Shown in pieces: positions 32,201 to 45,600 of a stretch of DNA of 64,000 nt; position 1 is the first letter of the stretch; each line of letters opens with the position of its first letter. Position numbers and translations under genes: made by a program. Under the pieces are notes generated by a model. That model did no database searches, had not been told where the DNA came from, and saw only the letters and a list, made by a program, of their open reading frames with translations. The DNA comes from Steromphala cineraria (lineage: Eukaryota; Mollusca; Gastropoda; Trochida; Trochidae), in the NCBI GenBank assembly GCA_916613615.1, contig OU744727.1, positions 22,038,777-22,102,776 of the forward strand. Direction: 5' to 3'.

Positions 32201-32933
32201 TCGGTTAAAAGTGAGAACAGATATCAAGTTTGTTTAATTATAAACAAGACATCAATTAACAATATTGGTAGGACACTTTTAATCTTAGCAAATTTCTTAG
32301 TTGATAAAAAGCTTTTTCTCCTTTTGATTTTTTTGCATCATTTTTGTCGCATATATGAACCGGTGTCTGACCTTTGTGAAATATCTTCTCTCCTTTTAAA
32401 AGTACACTGCATTGTAAATTTAGTTTTATATGTTATGTTAATATCTCTGAATACATGTTCGTCAATACCCGAATCAAGTGTCAATCATCTTTCACCTTAT
32501 GTGTTATGCAATTCCAAAATCATTCTCAGTTTAGTCAGATTTGATATGCAACTGTTTTAACCTTTGTGCAAATGATTTCTTTCCCTATATCAGTAAGATG
32601 TTAATGTAGCGAGCAATGTTTGAACTACATTTCTGAAAAATATATCTGAATTAATGTTTTATCACAGCTGAGTCTCGGTTTTACCACTTTTCACCTCGGG
32701 AATTTGCAACTTTTGAGTTCGGTTTATAAGTGAGATTTGATATGAAACTCTGTAACTAATTTTTATCATACCTGGATTTCGGGTTCACCATCGTTCATCT
32801 CTTCTGTTTGCTTCATGTAAGAAAAGGGAGTGTCCAGAGGACATTCGACATAGCACACACCATTCTTCCAGTATTCCGGCAGTTCAGCGTTCCCAACGAC
32901 TACCCGCAACGAGAAACGTCTATTCTTTGGCAT
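27294..32933 (-). CDS. disordered nuclear-type protein with SUMO-interaction and sumoylation motifs (3 coding exons)
   Basis: Coding exons 32772-32933, 29424-29571 and 27294-29248 join in frame (phases 0 and 1) to 754 residues. The first ~170 residues look folded (MPKNRRFSLRVVVGNAELP... then a basic helix-rich stretch ending near PSYVLPDSVL). The rest is Ser/Thr-rich and acidic. A SUMO-interaction motif, ESIIVLSSEDETDD (28548-28586), has the hydrophobic core plus acidic run. ΨKxE sumoylation consensus sites occur near the C terminus (MKVE, VKKE). I do not recognise the N-terminal domain. Nuclear, SUMO-linked scaffolding is an inference from these short motifs. Confidence 0.85.
29424..29571 (-). 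CDS. SUMO-motif protein, coding exon 2
   Basis: 148 bp between a TTCGTTTCAG acceptor and a GTGCGT donor. Encodes AEKVPKDLAPKVGTISAECW and on to SPLVTN; phase 0 in, phase 1 out. Confidence 0.85.
29706..29945 (+). repeat. SINE with B box and conserved tail
   Basis: Plus strand has a pol III B-box-like GGTTCGAATCCCGC (about 29733) and a tail AGCCGCGATATGAGTGAC...GGCGTTAAACTCC (29885-29931) that I recognise from invertebrate SINEs with a conserved 3' domain. It lies in the first coding intron of the SUMO-motif gene. Confidence 0.65.
29946..31504. other. intron sequence, nothing further recognised
   Basis: AT-rich intron of the minus-strand SUMO-motif gene. Confidence 0.5.
31505..31820 (+). repeat. 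112-bp tandem repeat, about 2.8 copies
   Basis: GAAGCTCACAGG recurs at 31581, 31693 and 31805. The last two units are almost identical; the first is diverged. Lies inside an intron. Confidence 0.9.
31821..32771. other. intron sequence, nothing further recognised
   Basis: AT-rich intron of the SUMO-motif gene. Confidence 0.5.
32772..32933 (-). CDS. SUMO-motif protein, coding exon 1 (start)
   Basis: 54 codons from ATG (32933-32931) to a CAG|GTATGA donor. The ATG is 6 bases after an ACAAACAG acceptor, so an untranslated exon precedes it. Encodes MPKNRRFSLRVVVGNAEL and onward. Confidence 0.82.
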
Positions 32934-33494
32934 TTTGGACTGTTTGTAAAATAAATATGTTTATTAAACACATCACATATTCTCCCCACTTTATTGCTGG
33001 GTTCTGCTTGTCTTTTACAAAGGAAGAGAAAGTTATCAATTTACAAGCTAGTAAAGGTATTTCGGTATGGTCAACATTACATCCGAGTAAATGTAGTCAA
33101 TGTTAAAGGTAGTGACGCATAACAATATTTCGTTAGTATAATTAAGCAACAACACATGGAATTCAAATCCTTCGGTTTTAAGAAGAGCCCTAATTGGGTT
33201 ACTATCACGACAGGTTATGTGGTAAAACATGTACCATCACTGCTTTAAAGTTATTTTTCAAAGACAATTGCATTGTTGCATTACCTTCACATGAAATACA
33301 GCAATATCAATGTTTCGCTTATGACCAAACACGACAGCCGCCATCGTTAATGCACTGCAATATGTAAACTATGTAAAATAAAACGATGAACTGATTAATG
33401 TGATATCGTTTTATCTATATTCAAAGGCTTAACGAATTCCTAGACCTTTTGAAAATTCCATAATTTTAAATGCGTCCTTGTTTAAATGACTTAC

Positions 33495-33600
33495 CTTGTG
33501 CAATGCTTCTGTTGTCAGATATATTATTGACGTGTTTGAATCATTCTCGTCACTGTTCTGATCTACAACGCTTGGTCAATCAACGCAGCTTGGTGCTTTT
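33495..33600 (-). other. probable untranslated first exon of the SUMO-motif gene
   Basis: A strong donor CAAG|GTAAGTC (minus strand) lies at 33495/33494, about 560 bases upstream of the coding start exon. The upper bound and promoter are not visible; no TATA box was found. Confidence 0.5.
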
Positions 33601-34814
33601 GCTTTAATTGACAGGCCCTCCCCTTTGTGTTTGAAATCGCTTTCGGTTGTAGGTTAGTATTAGCTTTGGTTAATCTAACTTGGTCACAGAAGAGAATAAA
33701 ATCATCCATTTCCCATGTATTTCTTATACAAAGTCGCGATATTTGCAGTTCGAATTTTTAAATGTTTCATGGTATGGTTCTACATGGTAAATTTATATGT
33801 AAATCTATGTGTTAAGTTAACTTGAAAAGTTATCAATGCCTTTGAGTGATGATTAACTGAAAAAAGCGTTTATGTGAATTGGTCGTTGTATAAATGTTTC
33901 ATCACTTGGCATTGCATTTAAACTGTAAAAGACCCAAAAAGCAACATAATCTTAATAATCAAATTTATATTTTATAAACGGTTTCTGTTATGTTTACATT
34001 TAATGTTATCATTATGATGATTTTATGAGTGAGTCTTTCCAATAATCTTACATGTGTAGATTGCAAGAAAACGGAATATAGAACAAATGAAAATTAGAGA
34101 GTAAATAATTACCATACAAGATAATACTGAATTTGCTTGAATAAATGGCGTTTTTATGATATTTATAAAAAAAATTCCTTTGTTTTCATACCATCATTTC
34201 ATTTTATATCAGTTTCATAATAAAATGACACTGTTAGCATCCTTTTATACTGCAATTTATCGATTTTTGGTTCTATTTTTCGGTATAAATTTCATCTTAA
34301 TGTGTCAAGAGAGGTTAAGTTATACATTTGTTTTCGAATGCATTTAAGATACATAACCTTGTGCTCTTATTAGCAAATATGGCGAGAAAAAATGTGCTGA
34401 TAACTTTAAATTATTTTCCTAAATTAGATAGTTTACGTATCTCCTTGACCTGTATTATATATTAAAGCTAGAGAAGCTATTGGGTGGATATAACTTCAAA
34501 CATGATATGAAGCTCAAGGGAAGCCATATTTGAAATTACTGATGGCGTAGCCTAGTTCATGACTCAGAGGTTGTTTGATGCAAAAGCCGATTTTAATATT
34601 TCAGAGATAAAATCCACAAGATGTTATCACATCATACCGTGTTTATCTTGCCTTCATCCCATACTGTTTTCTTAGTTAATTGGCCTCGTGAATTGTTTAT
34701 TGTTGTTAATTATCGTATATATGAAACTGCCTGTAATCCTACATTAGCTGTGTCGAAACGTCGCATAATATGAATTAACGTCTTCCATTTATTCCTCTTC
34801 CTTATTGGCATAAT
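33601..34814. other. intergenic, nothing recognised
   Basis: Should contain the SUMO-motif gene promoter. No clear element seen. Confidence 0.4.
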
Positions 34815-35049
34815 AATATTATATCTTTATTGTCCGCAATACAATGTACATTGGAAATTCATTTTGTGCATTTTGCACCCGGCAGCCACGGTGAAGCGAC
34901 AGTTGAATCGTTTGTCTGCCTTTACAATGCTGAGTGTCAAGCAAAGCAGAAACAACTCCCACCTTCAATCGTCTTTTGGTATGACACGACCGGGAATCGA
35001 ACCTCGGTCTTCCGGGTGACGAGCGGACACTCTACCACTGAGCTACGTC
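34815..35049 (-). repeat. tRNA-derived SINE with tRNA-Asp-like head
   Basis: The minus strand at 35049-34982 reads as a degraded tRNA: A box TAGCTCAGTGGTAGAG, an anticodon-loop region with GTC, and B box GGTTCGATTCC. The acceptor stem has several GU pairs and a mismatch, so this is a SINE head. The body continues to about 34815 and ends in an AT-rich tail (AATAAAGATATAAT). Confidence 0.7.
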
Positions 35050-36330
35050 TATCAACTTCTAAAATGCCAATCGCAGAAGGTATCTTAAATTGCATGGAAA
35101 AGGATTTCCCTTTGGAGAGCATAATAGAAAACGGGAATTCACAACTTCTGGATAAAAGTTTATAAAAATGCTATATTCTCTAACGTTATCTGTACATTCA
35201 ATAAAATAAGAGTTTTGGAAGATGACATATCCCGCAGGTCCGCAATCAGACGAAGTTGAAAATCCAAAAAGGCAAATCTATAGATGTTGAATGATCCACA
35301 TTCCAAGTTTCATTAGGCTACCTTTCAGAAAAAGAAGAATATATTTCAAGTTTTAGGCCACAGGCCCTTATAATATACATATTTTACAAAACGCAGTGAA
35401 CATTACATAACACCTTATATCATTGATTAATGAATGACTCCATGTTTAAAAGCATTGGAAAGATAGTTCGAGAGTCACTTTAAAACATAATAACAGTTAG
35501 AAGACATGGGAATTGTGTCTAAATTCAGTTTTAATCTAAAATATGACTGAATTTGTAATAGTACTGATTTTTAACCCAAAATTAGTTTGACTGCAGCTCG
35601 AAAAACCACGTAATAAACATTGGTACTGAATGGCCTTATCTCACCGTCTTCTATATCCAGGGGGGGATATAGACAGGGCGAGCCAGTCTTCCTATATCGA
35701 CTTTTTATTTAATAACTTTCAAAAGAACTTGATACAGCCATTTCTATACCTGAATCATCTGGCCATATCAAATGTCATGATTACTACTGATTTATAGCAA
35801 TGTCCAAAAGTGTCTTTGTGTTGTAGTTTGTCTCTGAAATGGATAATTCAGAAAATATTGAGGATTTTATAGAAAATTAACAAATCTTTTTCAATACAAA
35901 TTTATTAAGAGAATAATATACAGAGTAAAAAATAAGTATGAAGATTGAAGTTTGTGAGAATGATAGTTGCATTTATGTCAGTAAAATCACTTGAAAGATA
36001 TTTCACATGTTAAATTTGGAAATTTTCATAACAGCACATTATATGAATACAATGTCATGTCATGTGTTGTATGATGTTTGGACATTGTTTATACAATTAA
36101 TATTTTTATCAAATCATACTTTTGGTCAAAGTTTCATCTATGTGTCAGGAATCGACAAAACAATTTGTTTTGTTTTTTTCTTAGGATTTTTTAAAGTAAG
36201 AAAATAACACGCACAGTTGTTAAAACATAGCAAAACAAAAGTAAGAATCCATAAGGACATCAAAACAATTACCTACTACTCTGAACGATGAAATTAAAGA
36301 ACTAAACATTACCGAAACCTAGCACTAGCA
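35050..36330. other. intergenic and putative 3' UTR of the FN3-like gene
   Basis: A minus-strand AATAAA lies at 35906-35901, about 430 bases past the last stop, and could end the FN3-like transcript. Little else is seen apart from a small hairpin (CTATATCC / GGATATAG) near 35650. Confidence 0.4.
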
Positions 36331-36605
36331 TCAAGATACCAATGGGACGTTCTTTGAGTAGAATGTGGTCTGTCCACAAGAATCGAGTGCTGCTATGGTA
36401 ACATACACACTTGTTAGCTTCAGATGATAAATGGACAAGCGAAATGTCACGTGACGCTCCCCGGTAGAGAGGCTTGTGACGTCAGAGCCGCCCTCGACTG
36501 TGCCGAGTCGAACTAGGAAACGGAGCCTTAGAGGCGATCGAAAGAGAGTGGACCAGTCCAGAGTTACCTCCCCTGCATTCACACTTACTGTCACATCGAC
36601 ACCTT
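36331..36605 (-). CDS. FN3-like gene, exon 24, probably last
   Basis: Acceptor TCTTCTACAG, phase 1 in. Encodes VTLDWSTLFRSPLRLRFLVR and ends ...SKNVPLVS with TGA at 36331-36333. A possible donor (CCATTG|GTATCT) lies two codons before the stop, so a further exon cannot be excluded; none was found. Confidence 0.78.
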
Positions 36606-39600
36606 CTGTAGAAGACAGAAACAAGCTGTATCACAAGAAAATACTTAGTATGGTCGTAGGACTATATTTTATTTTAAAAATCTTAAAACTTATGTTAACT
36701 AACAATGATTAAAATAATGCAATCTATCAAGTGAGTGATATCAATGAACTAAAGGTTATATGGGTTGATATACATTCAAAATATCTAGAATTGTTTTTAA
36801 TAAATGACAAATATATGAAAAATACTGTTTTTCAATGAAAATCATTAACGGCGTTATGCATGCATGGAACTGGAGATCATACGGTCAATTTGCATAGACA
36901 CTTGCTTATAACCTTTCACACACTATCAACTCTTGAGTCTCTTTCTGGCTACATTAAATAAGTTTACAAAGTGACCAAATGACAAGAAGCCCCTGTCCGT
37001 TTTTTAATCATAATTGTCACTTTCTGCTCTCATTTCTTCACTGTATAAAACTGATAAGCTTTGAAATGAAACATTCATTAACAGTCGAATACTTCTCGAT
37101 CACCGACACTATTGATAGACTTTGGTGTATGTGAACCTCGGTCTCAGTGGTGCAAAAGCACTTGATGCATGGGTATTGCACATATTCTTTGTATAACAAG
37201 ATATATATTATATGAGCTATACCCATTCATCAAGTGCTTGTGAGTGGATGTTATACATCGGTGAGCAATGGTCGTTTCGTGGCTCTTAACACCTCCGAAG
37301 TTCCTCAAAACCTTGAACCTCAAAAAGCCATAAGTTACGTTTCCAGAGTTGAGAGCTGAGAGGGTCATTGCAAGGACGATTGTGTCTGAAAGATGAAACT
37401 GAAAGATCGAGTTGCATCATAGAGAGCTGAAAAGTTGTGTGTAGACTCCTTGGTCAATGATGATTCTAAATTTTAGGTGTGTTGATCCCCTCACCCAAAT
37501 GGGGTCACAGGGGTCAAAGCAATATAAACCTATTTTCATCTTCTGCTCCAGTTCCATGAGGTCTAGAGAGCCGAAAAGTTGTGTGTAGACTCCTTAGCAA
37601 AAAGGGATTATATGATCGAGTTGATCAGGTTGATCATATAGCATTGAACAGAAATGGCAGTCCTCCCCTGGGCCTTATCTAAACGACCGGAGGTATTCAC
37701 TTACTTTTCTGAACATAGATAATGGAAAATATTTGGCAGTCATGATTTTCATCTTGCAATTATTTTTGGCCTACTATTACCTGTAATACTAGGAGGTTGT
37801 GTCGGCGTGGTGAGGTTGACGTCTGTTCTGTTAATCTGTATATCTGACATATCACTGGTGAGAAAATACGCCTCGTAGAGAGAATTTAAGCCAAGTTGTA
37901 AATCTGACAATGTGACAGCGTTGTAGCTAAGCGTTTCGTCTATGATCTTCTGAAATGAAACTTCTCGTCCCTCAATGCCGACCTGAAATAAAACTTGCCT
38001 TATACAGTAATGTGATTGATAATGCGAACATATTATGAACAAACTTCACTGGTCAATTATAAATTTTGCTACAGAGTTAACAAAAGCTAGCCATGGACTC
38101 TTTAGCTCATAAAGTTTCAAACTGTTTGACCTTGAAAGGGAAACATGTCGTAAGAGAATAATGAAAAGCCACTCCGCGAATTTCGTCAAAATTTGATACA
38201 AACGTTAATGGCATAATTCATATCATTAATTCAAAACATCTAAGATATTCATTCCAAAATTGGCCATCTTTATAAAAACTTGTTTTAATGCACCTCCTAA
38301 AGTCATATATATTCACGTCCAATTTACATTATACTAGTTATAAACCTATCAAACTTTATCAACTCGCAACTGTCATTTTAAATACTTTAGGTAAGTTTCC
38401 AAAATTACGTTAGACTGATTGATGCGCGCCATTGATCGTATTTCGATCACAATCGCCACTTAAAACCTTTCGATTGTCACTATACGACGTTGATAATCTC
38501 CATATTGTTATTTATCCTGCAATTGTCGATTCTTTTAGATGAGATGACATTATAGGTTAATTTTGGCATATATACCCCCCCCCCCCCCGACATATCACAG
38601 AGTGGCTCTTTAAACAATGTTAAAAGTGACGAATGTTTAGAAACATACCTGAAATCATAACACCTCACATATTTGTTTTCAAGTTATTTTAAAGTGGGTT
38701 TCAAAATCCAATCCCGACCAATCTAGACCAGCTTGTACATAGCTATTTAAGACGAAATAACTTAATGTCTTCCTTCTTGTTAAGTCTTACAAAAAGTAAG
38801 TTTGTGAAATTAGGACTGATTTAAAACAAGCAATCTGTCAAATGTCATGAATTGTTGGTCAGAAACAATTCAGATATGGTTTCATACACATCATCGTTGT
38901 ACTTTACATACCAATAATGATTTGATACGTGCGTCCGTTGTATCCCAACGCAGCCTCAGTGTTTGTTGACTGTTGTGACACTGGCCTCTAGGCGTGTCTA
39001 CAGAGATGTTATCAGGAAGAATCGTCAGTCCGTGTAGTGACGTCACCAGCGGGGAGTTGAGGACTCTGACCCCGTCTGTGGTGGCTGTAGATGCGAGCCC
39101 AACGTTGTTGTGACAGCGGACGGTGGAGTAGACGAGGAGGGAGTGTGGACTGTTCAACTCGTCCTTGAGCTCATACTCCGCATGACTCTCGCCAACCACT
39201 CGCTCATATCTCTTCACATCGCTACCGCCCTTCACACGCCCTGTGTGACATGCAAGCAAGATATTTGTTTACAAAGGGGATTTCTAATGAAATCTTCAAA
39301 CCTTTTCAATTTCTTGAAAATATCGTTACAAGAAAGAATACCGATAATAAACAGTGACGATACATGAGTGGCTGTACGTACCAATAGCCCAGTCACAATG
39401 TTTGATTCCAGACCCTTCATCAGTAACATCCCAGTTGACTGATATTACTCTTCCTATTTGGTAGTCAACATCGGACGCTGCAACAAGTAATACAACTAAT
39501 GTTCAATAATGTGAGTGTGACAAACTTCTCACAATTCACACTTAAACTTCTACCGTCGCTTTGACACTACGTTCAGACTCTGGTCCACACATATCTGACT

Positions 39601-42600
39601 AACATTTGGCTTTATAATAAGTAGTCAACATCGGATTCTGCAACGCAACTCTTTATCATTGATGAATCCTCCAAAATGTCTCAAAGTAAACATTCGCGTT
39701 TAGTTATAAGTTAGTCTCTAGATAAGTCAGCTGAAAGATATTTTTAATGTTACAAATTCCGTATCAATTATATTATCAAGAAAGCTATCTATTCTCTAGA
39801 TGAGTCTGAAGATTACCGTGACCGTCCCTCACATGCTGGAAGGAGGGTGGAGTCACGTCCACAGTTATGGGGAGGGAGTGCGCCAGGGTGACGAGACCAG
39901 CTGCATTCGTGGCCTGGACGGAGAGGTGGAGACTGGCGTGGGGGGACGGGGAAGTGAGAGTGAGCGTCGTCTCAGTGCGCCACCCATAGTCTCTGTACAG
40001 CTGGAGCTGCGTTCCCCCTTGAGAAGTACCTGCAATGGTCATGTTGACTGTCACAACGCTGATGGTCAGTGTAGGAAATAAGCTTAAATAGGCCAGCCAA
40101 AAAGTATTCTTATGTCATTCTAAATGGCAAACTCTAAGAATACCCTACACAGTTATCGTTACCGTGTCAACAAAAAGTAACGAGTATTCTGACTATCACC
40201 CGATCCTCATGCATGAGCTGTGATTTTATCACTTTAATTTCCATTTATTTCAATGCTCTATTACGGTTCCCAACATTAATAATCTACCAAAGACTGCAAT
40301 GAAGGTCACACATATAAGATTTTTTTCGCGCTAAATATGTTTATTCATTACAGAGCTAGTTTTAAAATACCTGAATTGAAATTAATGTTCGAATCATTAA
40401 AATGCTCCCATGGGAATACTTACCAAGAGCTAGCTTGTAGTTGAGGACGGGCGACTCGGGGTCGAAGAAGTGCCAGGCGACATGTATGGAGGCCCAGTGG
40501 GGCAGGAAGACGGCGTGTGTCTGCAGGTGATTCTCCAGCTCTGTTCTCGATCCGCCATCTGGCAAGTACTCTATTGTCTGGACGCTCATGTCGTCCAGAA
40601 CGAACTCTGCATTCAGGCTCCTACACGAGACTGTCAGCACAGCGTTGGTTTCTCTCGCTGTCACTCTCATCGTGTGTTGGTGCCATAGAATCACAGACTC
40701 GTAGCCCGAATTGCATCCATTAGTACATGGATTTGGATCCAAAGTAAAGGAAAATGACTCTTTGCCAAACGTTACAATCATTTCTACAGGTATCTGACTT
40801 TGAATTTGTGGAGGATAACCAACAAACAAAGAAACTCTATATTGTTCTCCAACATTAAGGTTGTCAAGTGTCTGTGAAATCGATCCAACAACAGTTACAA
40901 AGTTGTTCCCTCTGTGAGCAAGAGCCGATTCTTCTGATGACAATTTGAAGCATGAACCATCGATTGTATTCCATGATGGAATGACACTGCAATTGTTCTC
41001 ACTCTTGGCAGATGGTTCATCTTCAAAGGACGGGTTAGCGAGGATGTTTGGGCCGAGGTAGAGGATGTCCCGTGTGAGGGGAGGCGATGAGTCGAGGAGG
41101 AGACCGTCCGACACCACGACTGGGCTACTGTGACCTGCTGCGTCCACTGCATACACCTTGCTGTAGACTACACTCCCTGCAACAGAGAATGGAGAGTTAG
41201 AATGGAACCGGCATACCTCATACCTCAAGATTCACTATATACATATATATGGAGAGTTGACTCGTAATGAAGGGCAAACGGGTTTGTTTAAAGCTTTTAT
41301 ATCAGTTTATCTGAACATAATATAATAACTGCTAATAACAGCTACTTGATTGAAAGAGGAAGTGCGATCGTATGACCTACTGCCTGTTTTCTATTCATCT
41401 TCATGGTTCAACGCATCAAGATCACGATTTCTTTAAAACATAATTGACATTTTAAAACAGTAAATCAAACTATTTCAAAGTTGATAAACAGTCAATCAGT
41501 TTGGCCAACATAATTTTGACAACAATAACTGTTAAACCATTTAAATGCGTGCTACAAAATTTACTAACATACCTTTTCTGCTTGTCTATATCAAATCACG
41601 GGTGCAAATTCTGATTTACAAATGTTTCCGAAATTCGAGATATTTCAAAGAGTCCTTTAGGTTCTGATGTTCTACATACCATCCAGCAAGGGAGAGTCGA
41701 GCTGTGCAGTGTATGCAGTGAGAAGACCAGTATTCGTCCAGTTGACTACGCTGCAGTCGGCGACGTCCTCAGTAGCCCCAACACACCACGAGTAGCTAGT
41801 GATGGCGGAGTCCGGGTCGGTGAAACCATGCCACCAAGCCGAGACACGTCTAACAGAGCTGCTGTAGTCCTCGTCAGCACCCCCTGCTCACACACAAACT
41901 CTGTCCTACATTGTCTTTAGAAAAAAACATACTTCACGAGAAACTAGGATTTTGTGTTCTACCCAATACCCTTTTTAGAATTCTGAAATCTCAATTTCAA
42001 GAAAACAGATAAATATCCACCTGTCCCATCGAACACTATCCCCGGAGTGGGAGGCAGGAGGTCGAGCTGCACACCATCAGAGTATGCCCAGGCCAGGAGT
42101 CCCGTCTCGGTGCGGGCCAGCACGCTACTGTAGTACACAGTGTCGCTCTCCAGACTCAAGCCTTGCGCTGTGTACTTCGTCTCTCCTCGTAGCTGCTCGG
42201 ACATGTGTGTATCATGGGCTGCAAGACAACAATTGTCATACTTGCAGGTGTGAATAAGAAATTCCTTCAGATTCTAGTCTTTACCTCTTGAGATCCGAGT
42301 CATTAAGGTGACACAGAGTATCTTTCTTAAAATTTTATTTGGTTTAGATAAGATACAAAATATCTAATATGCTGATTGAAGTTCATATCTCATCACTGGA
42401 CTTGCAAATATATCCATTTATGCATAATATCTCTAAAATGCTTGATTTTATGGAAAAATCAAGAAAACGTCTCAAATACGTTTAACATTCGAAATTATGC
42501 ATTCAATAAATCTACCTATTAGTTACAACACCTAATAAACACTATCGAATCGATTATATCTTCCTGTCAGCTTATGACAAGGTTTCAAAATTACGTTTGG

Positions 42601-45600
42601 TGAATTTGCACGCGCCACTCGAGCAACATTGTCCGGTTTTCGATCAAAATTCCGACTTTGAATGGCCGTATTTTCGCTCTAATGTACTGATTGACCTTTT
42701 ACTAGTTATTTTCAGTAACAGTTATAGGTTCCCGATGTAATAACATCGACTTCAAAATTTGACATATGTGATACTATCAACATACTCTGTGTCTCTTTAA
42801 TTGAGAGAAAGAACTCACGCAATACATTTAGTTTCTAATTTTTTTTGCCGATGACCACCGATTAAGTTTTAAAAAAATGACGAATTTAGGAAAAAATGGA
42901 AGGTTATATATTTGTCTGAGCCTAATGTATAAGGAACACGTACCTCCCGGCTGAGTGCCTATGTAGACGATGTAATGCAGAGTGTCGCTGTGCCCGAGGA
43001 CCAGAGGCGACCAGCTCACCGTGATGGAACTCTCGTCCCTCTGGTAGTCTATGTCTTTGCAGACAGTCAGGCTGCCGCATTCCTTGACCTGGGATAACGG
43101 TCGGGTTTAAGATAAGGTTATTAACCAACTGGAAGTTATTGAGCATTGTTTGAATTGTATTTTAAATACCGTTATATAAATACACTAACAACATCAAATA
43201 GCAATTCAAAGATGAAACAACAGACAGACGCACATAGGTATTGGATACATCAAATGATCTGTGCATTGTACCTTATTCCCTGGAATCCTTGGAGTTGACG
43301 AAGCACCCATATCGACAAGAACCCCGTCAGACTTGAAGACAACAAATGTGTCAGGTTGATACCAAGCCCGGACAAAGAAACAATAGTGAGTGCCAGCTGT
43401 TAGCACCGCACCTGCAAATGTGGTAGATAAACTTGTAGTAGGGAGTGCATGAGGGAGAGATGGCAGGGGAAGGAGGGTAACGTACCTCGATGGGAAGATG
43501 GTATGATGGGCTGTAACGTAAATTGACAGAGATATCATAGGAAATGGACTGTAACGTACCTTGAGGGAGAGAGATGGTAGGACATGGATGATTACGTATC
43601 TTGAGGGAGAGAGATGGTAAGACGGGGATGATTACGTACATTGAGGGAGAGAGATGGTAGGACATGGATGATTACGTACCTTTAGAGAGAGATGGTAGGA
43701 AATGGATGCTTACGTATCTTGAGGGAGAGAGATGGTAGGACGTGGATTATTACGCACTTAGAGGGAGAGAGATGGTGGGACGTGAATGATTACGTACCTT
43801 GAGGGAGAGAAATCACTGCAAACGTCAGTATGCCCGAGTCCCACCACACACGGTCTGAGGTCGTGTTGAACACCCCGTACGGTTCTTGGTCCTCACACTC
43901 ACCCACACTGTACTCGTACCTGCAGTGACGAATTTAAAACGTTAATGTGCATTTGGTAATTGTGATCAGATTGATTAAGGTATGCGAACATATCTTTAAT
44001 GGGAAAATTAGCAAGTTTTTAATTTGTAAAGGAGCACATTGTTTTTCTGAATCAGAGGGTATGACAGATTTGTAATAATAATGTTGAACATTCATAATTG
44101 TGACGTATCGTAAATTGCATATGTGATTTTAGGCTCAACCAACCATCGACAAGTCAGTGCTGATTGTATCTAAATATTTTTAACAAAGCCTACAATGGCG
44201 GACCCTAGATTGTAAATTGGGAGAGTGTTGCTCGCCCAACGACCCTTTTTATGAGGAAGTTTTGTAACTTAATCCAAATTGTAACAAGTTTACTATCGAT
44301 TCCAAGCTCTGTGGTTTATAACAGTCTATTCCCAGCTTAGTGTCAACTGTTGAAACAAAGAATGACCACTGCAGTCCCTACCTTTGAGGACGCTGTCCTC
44401 CAGTATGAGTGACGATCCAAGAGGCGGCCATGACGCCGTTTAAGTGAGTGGTGTCAACATCAACGACATCGCTAGGGAAGGTCATGTTGATTACATCGTT
44501 TACTATCACCTCGCTGTTCGTGTCTGTTGAAATAAACATTACAGTCAATAACACGCCCGTTTTATGTTTAACAAAACTTTTGTAAGGATCTTGACATGCT
44601 CAATGTGTCATTCAGTTGCAAAAAACTATTTCGTTTGACCAAAGTTCTAGTGTCATGTTATATGAAGTGTTCATTGAACTATTTCAGTCAGTATTGTACA
44701 AAATTTACTATTTTGAGTAGACGAATGAAGCTATTGTAATTGCCGCATACAAATAATTAATTCTACAGGAAATCATTGGGAAAGAATTGCGCAACACTAG
44801 GGTCCAAAATACAAAGACTGCCACTCATTTTTAAGTACTTTTACAAACGTATGGTGAGCCAATCCAGCATTCTTTCTGACATATCTGACCTTTATCGTGT
44901 AATACAAATATATATTTTTACAGATTGATACAAAGTATTCAATATTAAAGTATTTTGCTAAAAAATGGTGACCCTTTCATGATTTCCCAGTATGATGATA
45001 TATGACAAGAACCCTTTAACATGTACAGTTTAACAGAACAGAACAGTTTAACAAACTGATTACAGGAACTTTCAGCTATTGATTTATCGCGTTTTTGTAA
45101 TAATGACCATACCTTTCATAGCATGTGAAAAATTATTGATAAATTCAACTTAAGAGTTGGACAAAGTTTCAGTCCGGATTTGACTTGTCATCCCTGAGAA
45201 GAAGGATTAAGATAAAGATAAAGATAATTTAACATAAGTTCATCATTGCCACCAGTATCAAAACAAGCGCCAACGCAAGCCAAAACGTGTCTTTTACAAA
45301 ATATTTTGTACCAAATATTGAATAATTATCAAGAGTCGTGTTTTGCTTAGAAAAAGAGATATAATTTGTTTCTCCAACGGGTAAGACATGTAATTTTTAT
45401 TAGATTTTGGTTACGCCTGAATGATAAAAGATGATGGACATTCTGACATTTTCATGAAACAGCTCAAGTAAAGATGTTTTCAAATCGGTATATTATGACA
45501 TGATGACAACCTTCAATAAAAGCGAACTCCAAGATGGCAGATTTCTCAACTTTAAGAACTTGCTGCATAAAGAATACTACATATACGATCTCAGCCCTCA

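Noticed and set aside
34982..35049. Functional tRNA-Asp gene
   Set aside because: Acceptor stem mispaired, anticodon loop lacks the usual T33, and SINE-like body and tail follow.
34830..35165. 111-residue plus-strand frame
   Set aside because: It runs across a SINE on the opposite strand; no protein motif.
37144..37368. Possible extra FN3-like exon on the minus strand
   Set aside because: Exons 23 and 24 already join in phase and the frame lacks the FN3 pattern and a clear acceptor.
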